Positions 47,001 through 59,208 of a stretch of 64,000 nt of DNA are shown here, piece by piece. Location: NCBI GenBank assembly GCA_031769625.1, contig JAUIMM010000645.1, forward strand, positions 2,026,001 through 2,090,000. The letters run 5' to 3'. The number at the start of each line of letters is the position of its first letter. Positions within the stretch are counted from its first letter, which is position 1. The position numbers were made by a program, and so were the translations under genes. The notes under the pieces are model-generated. The model was not told where the DNA came from. It saw only the letters and a list, made by a program, of their open reading frames with translations, and did no database searches. Source of the stretch: Taudactylus pleione. Its lineage: Eukaryota; Chordata; Amphibia; Anura; Myobatrachidae.

Positions 47001-50000
47001 CAGGTAACTGTGCACCTGGGTAACTACATGCTGCACTGCAGGGGACAGATGTAACATGAATTAGGCCCATAGGGAATAGAGTAAGATATAGCAGGTAACT
47101 GTGCACCTGGGTAACTACATGCTGCACTGCAGGGGACAGATGTAACATGAAATAGGCCAATAGGGAATAGAGTAAGATATAGCAGGTAACTGTGCACCTG
47201 GGTAACTACATGCTGCACTGCAGGGGACAGATGTAACATGAATTAGGCCCATAGGGAATAGAGTAAGATATAGCAGGTAACTGTGCACCTGGGTAACTAC
47301 ATGCTGCACTGCAGGGGACAGATGTAACATGAATTAGGCCCATAGGGAATAGAGTAAGATATAGCAGGTAACTGTGCACCTGGGTAACTACATGCTGCAC
47401 TGCAGGGGGACAGATGTAACATGAATTAGGCCCATATGGAATAGAGTAAGGTATAGCAGGTAACTGTGCACCTGGGTAACACCATGCTGCACTGCAGGGG
47501 ACAGATGTAACATGAATTAGGCCCATAGGGAATAGAGTAAGATATAGCAGGTAACTGTGCACCTGGGTAACTACATGCTGCACTGCAGGGGGACAGATGT
47601 AACATGAATTAGGCCCATAGGGAATAGAGTAAGATATAGCAGGTAACTGTGCACCTGGGTAACACCATGCTGCACTGCAGGGGACAGATGTAACATGAAT
47701 TAGGCCCATAGGGAATAGAGTAAGATATAGCAGGTAACTGTGCACCTGGGTAACACCATGCTGCACTGCAGGGGGACAGATGTAACATGAATTAGGCCCA
47801 TAGGGAATAGAGTAAGGTATAGCAGGTAACTGTGCACCTGGGTAACACCATGCTGCACTGCAGGGGGACAGATGTGACATGAATTAGGCCCATAGGGAAT
47901 AGAGTAAGGTATAGCAGGTAACTGTACACCAGGGTAACACCATGCTGCACTGCAGGGGGACAGATGTAACATGAATTAGGCCCATAGGGAATAGAGTAAG
48001 ATATAGCAGGTAACTGTGCACCTGGGTAACTACATGCTGCACTGCAGGGGACAGATGTAACATGAATTAGGCCCATAGGGAATAGAGTAAGATATAGCAG
48101 GTAACTGTGCACCTGGGTAAATACATGCTGCACTGCAGGGGGACAGATGTAACATGAATTAGGCCCATAGGGAATAGAGTAAGGTATAGCAGGTAACTGT
48201 GCACCTGGGTAACACCATGCTGCACTGTAGGGGGACAGATGTAACATGAATTAGGCCCATAGGGTATAGAGTAAGATATAGCAGGTAACTGTGCACCTGG
48301 GTAACACCATGCTGCACTGCAGGGGACAGATGTAACATGAATTAGGCCCATAGGGAATAGAGTAAGATATAGCAGGTAACTGTGCACCTGGGTAACACCA
48401 TGCTGCACTGCAGGGGACAGATGTAACATGAATTAGGCCCATAGGGAATAGAGTAAGATATAGCAGGTAACTGTGCACATGGGTAACTACATGCTGCACT
48501 GCAGGGGGACAGATGTAACATGAATTAGGCCCATAGGGAATAGAGTAAGATATAGCAGGTAACTGTGCACCTGGGTAACACCATGCTGCACTGCAGGGGA
48601 CAGATGTAACATGAATTAGGCCCATAGGGAATAGAGTAAGGTATAGCAGGTAACTGTGCACCTGGGTAACACCATGCTGCACTGCAGGGGGACAGATGTA
48701 ACATGAATTAGGCCCATAGGGAATAGAGTAAGGTATAGCAGGTAACTGTGCACCTGGGTAACACCATGCTGCACTGCAGGGGGACAGATGTAACATGAAT
48801 TAGGCCCATAGGGAATAGAGTAAGGTATAGCAGGTAACTGTACACCAGGGTAACACCATGCTGCACTGCAGGGGGACAGATGTAACATGAATTAGGCCCA
48901 TAGGGAATAGAGTAAGATATAGCAGGTAACTGTGCACCTGGGTAACTACATGCTGCACTGCAGGGGACAGATGTAACATGAATTAGGCCCATAGGGAATA
49001 GAGTAAGATATAGCAGGTAACTGTGCACCTGGGTAGCACCATGCTGCACTGCAGGGGACAGATGTAACATGAATTAGGCCCATAGGGAATAGATTAAGAT
49101 AGAGCAGGTAACTGTGCACCTGGGTAACACCATGATGCCCTGCAGGGCGACAGATGTAACATGAATTAGGCCCATAGGGAATAGAGTAAGGTATAGCAGG
49201 TAACTGTGCACCTGGGTAACACCATGCTGCACTGCAGGGGGACAGATGTAACATGAATTAGGCCCATAGGGAATAGAGTAAGATATAGCAGGTAACTGTG
49301 CACCTGGGTAACACCATGCTGCACTGCAGGGGGACAGATGTAACATGAATTAGGCCCATAGGGAATAGACTAAGATATAGCAGGTAACTGTGCACCTGGA
49401 TAACACCATGCTGCACTGCAGGGGACAGATGTAACATGCATTAGGCCCATAGTTAATAGAGTAAGATATAGCAGGTAACTGTGCACCCGGGTAACACCAT
49501 GCTGCACTGCAGGGGGACAGATGTAACATGAATTAGGCCCATAGGGAATAGAGTAAGGTACAGCAGGTAACTGTGCACCTGGGTAACACCATGCTGCACG
49601 GCAGGGGGACAGATGTAACATGAATTAGGCCCATAGGGAATAGAGTGAGATATAGCAGGTAACTGTGCACCTGGGTAACACCATGCTGCACTGCAGGGGG
49701 ACAGATGTAACATGAATTAGGCCCATAGGGAATAGAGTAAGATATAGCAGGTAACTGTGCACCTGGGTAACACCATGCTGCACTGCAGGGGGACAGATGT
49801 AACATGAATTAGGCCCATAGGGAATAGAGTAAGGTATAGCTGGTAACTGTGCACCTGGGTAACACCATGCTGTACTGCAGGGGGACAGGTGTAACATGAA
49901 TTAGGCCCATAGAGAATAGAGTAAGATATAGCAGGTAACTGCACACCTAGGTAACACCATGCTGCACTGCAGGGGTACAGATGTAACATGAATTAGGCCC

Positions 50001-53000
50001 ATAGGGAATAGAGTAAGGTATAGCAGGTAACTGCGCACCTGGGTAACACCATGCTGCACTGCAGGGGCACAGATGTAACATGAATTAGGCCCATAGGGAA
50101 TAGAGTAAGATAGAGCAGGTAACTGTGCACCTGGGTAACACCATGCTGCACTGCAGGGGGACAGATGTAACATGAATTAGGCCCATAGGGAATAGAGTAA
50201 GATAGAGCAGGTAACTGTGCACCTGGGTAACTACATGCTGCACTGCAGGGGACAGATGTAACATGAATTAGGCCCATAGGGAATAGAGTAAGGTATAGCA
50301 GGTAACTGTGCACCTGGGTAACACCATGCTGCACTGCAGGGGGACAGATGTAACATGAATTAGGCCCATAGGGAATAGAGTAAGGTATAGAAGGTAACTG
50401 TGCACCTGGGTACCACCATGCTGCACTGCAGGCAGGCAGATGTAACATGAATTAGGCCCATAGGGAATAGAGTAAGATATAGCAGGTAACTGTGCTCCTG
50501 GGTAACACCATGCGGCACTGCAGGGGGACAGATGTAACATGAATTAGGCTCATAGGGAATAGAGTAAGATATAGCAGGTAACTGTGCACCTGGGTAACTA
50601 CATGCTGCACTGCAGGGGGACAGATGTAACATGAATTAGGCCCATAGGGAATAGAGTAAGATATAGCAGGTAACTGTGCACCTGGGTAACTACATGCTGC
50701 ACTGCAGGGGGACAGATGTAACATGAATTAGGCCCATAGGGAATAGAGTAAGATATAGCAGGTAACTGTGCACCTGGGTAACTACATGCTGCACTGCAGG
50801 GGACAGATTTAACATGAATTAGGCCCATAGGGAATAGAGTAAGATATAGCAGGTAACTGTGCACCTGGGTAACACCATGCTGCACTGCAGGGGGACAGAT
50901 GTAACATGAATTAGGCCCATAGGGAATAGAGTAAGGTATAGCAGGTAACTGTGCACCTGGGTAACACCATGCTGCACTGCAGGGAGGCAGATGTAACATG
51001 AATTAGGCCCATAGGGAATAGAGTAAGATATAGCAGGTACCTGTGCACCTGGGTAACTACATGCTGCACTGCAGGGGGACAGATGTAACATGAATTAGGC
51101 CCATAGGGAATAGAGTAAGATATAGTAGGTAACTGTGCACCTGGGTAACACCATGCTGCACTGCAGGGGGACAGATGTAACATGAATTAGGCCCATAGGG
51201 AATAGAGTAAGATATAGAAGGTAACTGTGCACCTGGGTAACATCATGCTGCACTGCATTGTGCAGAAGTAACAAGAATTAGGTCCATAGCGAATAGAGTA
51301 AGATATAGCAGGTAACTGCACACCTGGGTAACACCATGCTGTACTGCAGGGGGGCAGATATAACATGAATTAGGCCCATAGGGAATAGAGTAAGATATAG
51401 CAGGTAACTGTTCACCTGGGTAACACCATGCTGCACTGCAGGGGGCAGATGTAACATGAATTAGGCCCATAGGGAATAGAGTAAGATAGAGCCAGTAACT
51501 GTACACCTGGGTAACACCATGCTGCACTGCTGGGGGCAGATGTAACATGAATTAGGCCCGTAGGGAATAGTGTAAGATTTAGCAGGTAACTGTGCACCTG
51601 GGTAACACCATGCTGTGCTGCAGGGGGGCAGATGTAACATGAATTAGGCCCATAGGGAATAGAGTAAGATATAGCAGGTAACTGTGCACCTGGTAACACC
51701 ATGCTGTACTGCAGGGGACAGATGTAACATGAATTAGGCCCATAGGGAATAGAGTAAGATATAGCACGTAACTGTACACCTGGGTAGCACCATGCTGTAC
51801 TGCAGGGGGACAGATGTAACATGAATTAGGCCCATAGGGAATAGAGTAAGATATAGCCGTACACCTGGGTAACACCATGCTGCACTGCAGGGGGCAGATA
51901 TAACATGAATTAGTCCCATAGGGAATTGAGTCAAATATAGCAGGTAACTGTGCACCTGGGTAACACCATGCTGCACTGCGGGGGGGAGATGTACAATGAA
52001 TTAGGCCCATAGGGAATGGAGTAAGATAGAGCCAGTAACTTTGCACCTGAGTAACACCATGGAGCACTGCAGGGGGCAGTAGTAACATGAATTAGGCCCG
52101 TAGGGAATAGAGTAAGATATAGTAGGTAACTGTGCACCTGGGTAACACCATGCTGTACTGCAGGGGGGCAGATGTAACATGAATTAGGCCCATAGGGAAT
52201 AGTGTAAGATATAGCAGGTAACTGTGCACCTGGGTAACACCATGCTGCACTGCAGGGGGGCAGATGTAACATGAATTAGGGCCATAGGGAATAGAGTATG
52301 ATACAGCAGGTAACTGTGCACCTGGGTAGCACCATGCTGTACTACAGGGGGACAGATGTAACATGAATTAGGCCCATAGGGAATAGAGTAAGATATAGCC
52401 GTACACCTGGGTAACACCATGCTGCACTGCAGGGTACAGATGTAACATGAATTAAGACTATAGGGAATAGAGTAAGATATAACAGGCAACTGTACACCTG
52501 GGTAACAAGATGCTGTACTGCAGAGGGGCAGATGTAACATGAATTAGGCCCATAGGGAATAGAGTAAGATATAGCAGGTAACTGTACAACTTGGTAATAC
52601 CATGCAGCACTGCAGGGAGCAGATGTAACATGAATTAGGCCCATAGGGAAAAGAGTAAGATATAGCAGATAACTGTGCACCTGGGTAACACCATGCTGTA
52701 CTGCAGGTGGGCAAATGTAACATGAATTAGGCCCATAGGGAATAGAGTAAGATATAGCAGGTAACTGTGCACCTGGGTAACACCATGCTGCACTGCAGGG
52801 TGGCAGATGTAACAGGAATTAGGCCCATAGGGAATAGAGTAAGATATAGCAGGTAACTGTGCACCTGGGTAACACCATGCTGTACTGCAGGGGACAGATG
52901 TACATGAATTAGGCCCATAAGGAATAGAGTAAGATATAGCCGTACACCTGGGTAACACCATGCTGCACTGCAGGGGGCAGATATAACATGAATTAGTCCC

Positions 53001-54860
53001 ATAGGGAATTGAGTCAAATATAGCAGGTAACTGTGCACCTGGGTAACACCATGCTGCACTGCGGGGGGGAGATGTACAATGAATTAGACCCATAGGGAAT
53101 GGAGTAAGATAGAGCCAGTAACTTTGCACCTGAGTAACACCATGGAGCACTGCAGGGGGCAGTAGTAACATGAATTAGGCCCGTAGGGAATAGAGTAAGA
53201 TATAGTAGGTAACTGTGCACCTGGGTAACACCATGCTGTACTGCAGGGGGGCAGATGTAACATGAATTAGGCCCATAGGGAATAGTGTAAGATATAGCAG
53301 GTAACTGTGCACCTGGGTAACACCATGCTGCACTGCAGGGGGGCAGATGTAACATGAATTAGGGCCATAGGGAATAGAGTATGATATAGCAGGTAACTGT
53401 GCACCTGGGTAGCACCATGCTGTACTACAGGGGGACAGATGTAACATGAATTAGGCCCATAGGGAATAGAGTAAGATATAGCCGTACACCTGGGTAACAC
53501 CATGCTGCACTGCAGGGTACAGATGTAACATGAATTAAGACTATAGGGAATAGAGTAAGATATAACAGGCAACTGTACACCTGGGTAACAAGATGCTGCA
53601 GTGCAGGGGGCAGATGTAACATGAATTAGGCCCATAGGGAATAGAGCAAGATATAGCAGGCAACTGTACACCTGGGTAACACCATGCTGTACTGCAGAGG
53701 GGCAGATGTAACATGAATTAGGCCCATAGGGAATAGAGTAAGATATAGCAGGCAACTGTACACCTGGGTAACACCATGCTGTACTGCAGAGGGGCAGATG
53801 TAACATGAATTAGGCCCATAGGGAATAGAGTAAGATATAGCAGGTAACTGTGCACCTGGGTAACACCATGCTGCACTGCAGGGTGGCAGATGTAACATGA
53901 ATTAGGCCCATAGGGAATAGAGTAAGATATAGCAGGTAACTGTGCACCTGGGTAACACCATGCTGTACTGCAGGGGACAGATGTACATGAATTAGGCCCA
54001 TAAGGAATAGAGTAAGATATAGCAGGTAACTGTGCACCTGGGTAACACCATGCTGCACTGCAGGGGGGCAGATGTAACATGAATTAGGCCCATAGGGAAT
54101 AGAGTAAGATAGAGCAGGTAACTGTACACCTGGGTAACACCATGCTGTACTGCAGGGGGACATATGTAACATGATTTAGGCCCATAGGGAATAGAGTAAG
54201 ATATAGCAGGTAACTGTGCACCTGGGTAACACCATGCTGCACTGCAGGGGGCAGATGTAACATGAATTAGGCCCATAGGGAATAGAGTAAGATATAGCAG
54301 GTAACTGTGCACCTGGGTAACACCATGCTGCACTGCAGGGGGCAGATGTAACATGAACTAGGCCATAGGGAATAGAGTAAGATATAGCAGGTAACTGTGC
54401 ACCTGGTTAACACCATGCTGTACTGCAGGGGGGCAGATGTAACATGAATTAGGCCCATAGGGAATAGAGTAAGATAGAGCAGGTAACTGTGCACCTGGGT
54501 AGCACCATGCTGCACTGCAGGGGGCAGATGTAACATGAATTAGGCCCATGGGGAATAGAGTAAGATATAGCGGGCAAATGTGCACCTGGGTAACACCATG
54601 CTGTACTGCAGGGGGCAGATGTAACATGAATTATACCCATAGGGAATAGAGTAAGATATAGCAGGTAACTGTACACCTGGGAAACACCATGTTGTACTGC
54701 AGGGGGGCAGATGTAACATGAATTACCCCCATGGGGAATAGAGTAAGATATAGCAGGTAACTGTACACCTGGGTAACACCATGCTGCACTGCAGGGGACA
54801 GATGTAACATGAATTAGGCCCATAGGAAATAGAGTACTGCAGGGGGGCAGATGTAACATG
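44036..54860. repeat. 92-bp satellite, large array (about 118 copies)
   Basis: Same family as 6131-7110, units of 91-93 bp. A/C variation distinguishes unit types: GGTAACACCATGC and GGTAACTACATGC; AAGATATAG and AAGGTATAG. A block of 2,288 bp (25 units) starting near 44670 is repeated directly after itself (to about 49255), with identical translations in all corresponding frames. A second duplication of 1,083 bp covers about 51850-52580 and 52930-53660 and includes shortened units with ATATAGCCGTACACC. Homogeneity is high before 51200 and lower after it. Minus-strand frames up to 224 codons are artefacts. Confidence 0.97.
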
Positions 54861-55076
54861 CGCAGAGAGATGTAGATTTGGGAGGGGTGAGTCCAAACTG
54901 ACATGTAAATTGCAGTGTAAGAATAAATCTGTCAAGCATTTGTGGGCTACAGGTAAGAGCAGCCAGTATTTACCCCACATGCAAACAAATGTAAGTATTT
55001 CCCCCCCTTGAACTGCAGCATGGTTTGTGCAGGTTACTGGCTTTATCTTACTCTATTCCCAACTCTGATCAGGCCC
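54861..55076. mobile_element. Unique tail and right terminus of the satellite host element
   Basis: Homologous to 7111-7271: GATTTGGGAGGGGTGAGTCC, AAACTGACATGTAAATTGCA, CATGCAAACAAATGTAAGTA and a terminal CTGATCAGGCCC at 55065-55076. On the minus strand the last 75 bp read GGGAATAGAGTAAGATAAAG, CCAGTAACCTGCACA, ACCATGCTGCAGTTC, which parallels the satellite monomer (GGGAATAGAGTAAGATATAG, CAGGTAACTGTGCAC, ACCATGCTGCACTGC). The element is therefore an inverted terminal copy of the tandem unit. Confidence 0.8.
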
Positions 55077-56238
55077 ATATACGTAATACGTTATGTAATG
55101 CTGGCAGTATGTGACCATCTCATGCTCTATACGAGTGGGGAATAGGGAATGGCACTACGAGAGCCTGGTAGCGGAACACTTTGGTTATAGATCTGCATTC
55201 ATTAGATGCCCATTTCCATACTGCGGGGGGCGAGGACTAGTAGAATGGGCAAACACAGGGCAAAGTAAGAGAAGCACCTAGCATTAACAATCAGGGATGG
55301 GAGGCCTGACACAAGCACTGTTGTCTCACAGCCGAGTGCATTTATTCATGAAAATATCTATGTTCTGGGCACAAATACCTCACCTCAATGTGAGCCCCTC
55401 AGTGTAGGAGCCTATAACGTCACACTTTGTCCTGCACAGTACAGAATATGTCATTTTCAGGGGTGGTCTAAACGTTGTGCTGTGCCAGAGCCTCAGCACC
55501 TCCACAGAGGCACCAACGCGGCGCTGTACATTAATAAGGGAGGCATGCTGAATGGAACAATATAGCTGAGCTGTAAAAGCCATGTGGTTTAATGTGAGCT
55601 TGTATATAGGTGTGAGCGGCTCTTTAAAGCACACACTGTGCCGAACGTTCCCTTGATGTGTGTAATATGACATTAAGCGGAGCAGGACACGGGGAGCAGC
55701 CATTCTGTCTGCAGTACTGCCTGTAACGCCTCCGTGCTCCCCTTCCCCTGCTAAGAACTGGACATCGCTAGTTCTGTGTGAATAAATATATTTTTAGAGT
55801 CATTATCTCCTTTATTTAATGCACTACATGTTTTTTTCTTATTATTCTTAGCAGATGTTTGGCCTCTCCGGCGCATTAGGGAAGAATTCTGAAATTGGCA
55901 AAGCTGGTATGCCAGAAATGTAAGCCCACTGTGGCTCGCCGATCACCCGCTGACCGGGGGCCTTTGAAAACTATGACTGACAGGAGATGCCATCAGACTT
56001 CTAACCCTCAATCTAAGAAAGAAATACATCTACAGAGGGAAACGTTAGTGACAGAATCCAGGAAATCTGGGGACCGCTGTCTGCTGGGGGCCCCCAAGAA
56101 CTGAACCGTAGGTTCCATGGACAGCGCCAGTCTGCGTCCGACGCTGCCCAGTGCCCTGATATACAGGTAACACAATACAAGGACATACTGTGCTGTGCGA
56201 CACATGGAGATCAGTGTAAGTGATCCAATATGCCCTCA
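55077..56238. other. Unique sequence, no gene recognised
   Basis: Frames of 107 codons (55380-55703, minus) and 69 codons (55895-56104, plus) have no recognisable domain. Poly(T) TTTTTTTCTTATTATTC near 55830 is followed by a TTAGCAG, which could be a splice-acceptor-like pattern but lacks a supported exon. Confidence 0.5.
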
Positions 56239-56347
56239 GGGGGTATACATACTAAAGTGCGGGTTCAGAAACAACCAATCAGATTCAAGCTATTATCCTC
56301 TATTAGTAGAATGGTCTATAAACCCGCACTTTAGTAACTATACCCCC
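56239..56347. mobile_element. Palindromic fold-back MITE (109 bp)
   Basis: GGGGGTATACATACTAAAGT and GCGGGTTC at the left mirror AACCCGCACTTTAGTAACTA and TACCCCC at the right. The centre holds AACCAATCAGATTCAAGC. This is a well-known type of abundant short frog element. No coding capacity; target duplication not resolved. Confidence 0.85.
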
Positions 56348-56716
56348 GAGACCCGATTTTATTTGTGTATGTGAAACGTCTGGAAGGATGGAGCACAGGC
56401 CGCTAAAGTGTCTGTCACAGATGTGTCATCTACCACCACACCGGGGCTGAGGCAGTACCAACAAGAGTCTGGGAGGCGTATTTTGTACGTTTTCGCTCAG
56501 AACCAAGTGTGCGACTGACGGGACATAACTCTGCTGCACAGAAGTGACAAAGGGACTGTGTGTAATACACCAGGTGGTCCTACTGCACCGGGGACGGGGC
56601 TGGTGCCAGAGCGCACTGATAACAATGGTGTGCGGATAAGAGAAAGGTGCGTAATACTCTGCATACAGGAGTATAGATGGATTTCGTTTGGTGCAGGGAC
56701 CAATTATGATGACTCA
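56348..56716. other. Spacer, no gene seen
   Basis: Unique-looking DNA between two MITEs. Overlapping 68- and 71-codon frames on opposite strands are not recognisable. Confidence 0.45.
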
Positions 56717-57469
56717 GGGCCTGATTCAGCAAGGATCGATAGTCTGCTAATACGTACGCAACGCAGGTGCTAATATCAGCGGTGAAACGTAAATGTTTGC
56801 AATCGCATTGCGATCACAGCCTTACATAAGGACGCCCACTTCCCCTTACTCACATCCGTATACTTGGACAACAGGATGCATTCAGGTTACCGGAGGGCGC
56901 CATCCCGCTCGCCGCTGCCCGACATTGCAAGCCCGATAGGGGACTAAAGATAGGCGTTGAATTCCCGACACCTATTATTAGCCCCACTATGAAGTCTCGA
57001 CACCAGGCATACCGAACGAAAGTACACCGGATGTCTTAAGTTCTAGCTGCGAGGGGAGGGGTTTAGGGACACCGTGAGGGTTAGAGTAGGGAAAGGGGAG
57101 GGGGGTTAGGCTGTAGGGTGGATGTTAGGCACCACTAAGGGTGGGTTAGGGTAGGGAGAGGGGAAGGTTAGTGTGCTTACCAGACCTAGTCGGGATCCGG
57201 CGGACAGATTCCTCGGGCAACACAGCGAATGAATCAGTAACATTGGACTCATATGCACAGTAAGGCAGGTGAGACCTCGCTCAGGAATCGCTATCAGACC
57301 TCAGGCTGCGTCTGGTAGCGCCCAAACGGCACTTCCTGCTCTGCCATGGGTCTGCGTAGCCTCTGCAGATGCAGTTTCCATCGCAATTGCTAGTTCGGGC
57401 ACGCGCAGTGCTAATTAAACTACCGATTGCGTGCGTAGTAGCAACAGCGTTTCTTGCTGAATCAGGCCC
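56717..57469. mobile_element. Complete 753-bp element with GGGCCTGATTCA termini
   Basis: A perfect 17-bp terminal inverted repeat GGGCCTGATTCAGCAAG at 56717-56733 and 57453-57469, flanked on both sides by TCA (56714-56716 and 57470-57472), a 3-bp target duplication. The inside has GC-rich simple motifs (GGGTTAGGGTAGGG-like, 57055-57165) and no transposase. It is the cleanest reference copy of the terminus type seen at 5675, 39745, 59064 and 62895. Superfamily is provisionally PIF/Harbinger-like from the 3-bp duplication and GGGCC end. Confidence 0.9.
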
Positions 57470-57472
57470 TCA

Positions 57473-58639
57473 GTCCCGATGTCTTCTACGTTCAGGCAAG
57501 TATAATCCATTAGAGAGGCCATTAAACAGCCCAGAAACCACATGGTAACATGTAACAGCCCAATAGTGAAAGTGAATACAGACGCAGGCTGGGCAATAAT
57601 GGATCTATGCATCTTATTGGCCTTTATTGGGAGGGTAAATCTGGAAGGCACCATGTTCCTAAAAGAAAACATTGCACAGACAGAGCAGCACCAGCTGGGG
57701 GCTTAGATACTATAATAGCACGGTACTATCTCATGTACTATGGATGCACAGGAGAAGCCGGGGCTGGTTACAGAGAACGTCTCCCCCAAATGTACTGTAG
57801 CAGGATGGGATCTTCCAGCCGGGCTGCGCTGGGATTGTTGTGTTACAGGAAATTAAAAAATTCCTGCAATACCAACTTACTACTCAAAGTCACTCTGCGG
57901 TATCCCAGAATCCCCTCTGCTCTGAAGTCCAGCCAAAATCAGTTTTGAAGAGTAATTTCCAGCCCTATAAAGGGTCATAACAATGTATTAAAGCCACATT
58001 TGCTTCTGTGTTTTGTAAGTTTCAATCTCATTACTAAGAGATTTTTTTCCCTTCTTGCTATAAGTCTATGTTTGGAGCGACTTGCAGTGATCCCACTTTA
58101 CTTCAAAAGACAAGAGACGGGAAACCAGTCTGTTATATTGTGCATGTGGTTATGTGATAAGGCATCGGAGGGGAAGAGCGCACCATTCAGGACCTGCCAA
58201 TTCTTACGCTGGCATAGGATCAATTTAACCCCTTCCTGCGCTTATGGATCAACTCTGCCCTGGCCTCTCATGATAAGACACATATCAGCCAGTTACCACA
58301 CTTCTTCCTATCAGCTGTGTGCCAGGCATGCGCTGACCACTCTGCAAACTACGCCATAAATCATTGGTAGCCGCGCTGTCCCAGGCAGGTCACTATACCC
58401 CCATTATATATGTGTTTGTCTCTTGTGGTGGATGAAAATCCTACATTCAGTCTAATTGTCACCTTATAGGTGGTCAGTGATGGACATTCACCGCTAACAG
58501 GGCCTCATTCTGAGTGCACGCTATGTGCATGACGTATGTAGCTGCATCTAAGCCATATCCTTCCGGGAGGGAGCTGAATGTCTGAGCACAGCGTTAGGCG
58601 TGGCCGGGTTATGATGCGACATCGGGGCAGATCCAGGGG
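57473..58639. other. Unique sequence, no gene recognised
   Basis: Frames of 85 codons (minus, 57415-57672), 113 codons (plus, 57607-57948) and 119 codons (plus, 58000-58359) are not recognised and show no domain. GGGCCTCATTCTGAGTGCAC near 58500 may be a diverged end of a GGGCCTGATTCA-type element. Confidence 0.5.
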
Positions 58640-58885
58640 CGGTCTGCGCGTTCGCATCATCGTGGCTCCGCCCCCTCTTTACATTGCCAAAAATATTGGC
58701 ATTGTGAAGCAGGGGGCGGGTCCACGATGATGCGATTCGGCGCGAATGGCGTCACTGGCTCCCCCCGCTGCGGGGGTTTCTGTAACTAACGTGAGGGTCA
58801 GGCGGCAGCCGGGAGGCTTGCCTGCCTTTCCGGGGGGTCGGGAGCGGCACCCGATATTTGGGAGGGTAGGCAAGCCTGATCTAAA
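58640..58885 (+). repeat. Dispersed GC-rich repeat, copy 2
   Basis: Second copy of the repeat at 16780-16995, in opposite orientation. It includes TGCCAAAAATATTGGCA, a small palindrome, and TCCGCCCCC. The 90-codon minus frame (58679-58951) is a GC artefact. Confidence 0.75.
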
Positions 58886-59063
58886 CTGCGCTGTGCTTGC
58901 TCCAAGATAGTGGTGGAAAAGAGACGCAGTTGCGATTTCAGATACAAGCACGGCTTAGTGTACTGAAATGATATTTGGCGTTCCTGGGCGGTGACAGAGG
59001 GTGGCAAAGTGGACACACGGAGATGTTCTTATGGGTGTGTCACTGATGTGTTTACATACACGG
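58886..59063. other. Spacer, no gene seen
   Basis: No element or gene recognised. Confidence 0.4.
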
Positions 59064-59208
59064 GGGCCTGATTCAGGGTGAGCGACGTTTTGCTACTACA
59101 CATGCCCCAAGCATCCAGGAATCCCTTACTGTGCTCGCGCAAAACCAAGTGTATGATGCCGTTTGCAATTCGCGTAGGACTCGATAACCCTTTAGAAGAG
59201 GTTTGCGA
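59064..59208. mobile_element. Left end of a GGGCCTGATTCA element
   Basis: Starts GGGCCTGATTCAGGGTGAGC. No matching right end (GAATCAGGCCC) is found before the window ends, so the element is incomplete or its right side has been replaced by the duplication that begins at 59209. Confidence 0.6.

Noticed and set aside
44918..49346. Frames of 90-224 codons in the 92-bp array as genes
   Set aside because: The same peptide recurs in every frame phase of the satellite and ends wherever a unit gains an indel.
55380..55703. 107-codon minus-strand frame as a gene or exon
   Set aside because: No family resemblance recognised and no supported splice structure; the length is within chance range for this region.
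57055..57165. Telomere-like repeats (GGTTAGGG words)
   Set aside because: Only scattered words such as GGTTAGGGTAGGG occur inside a MITE; there is no (TTAGGG)n tract.
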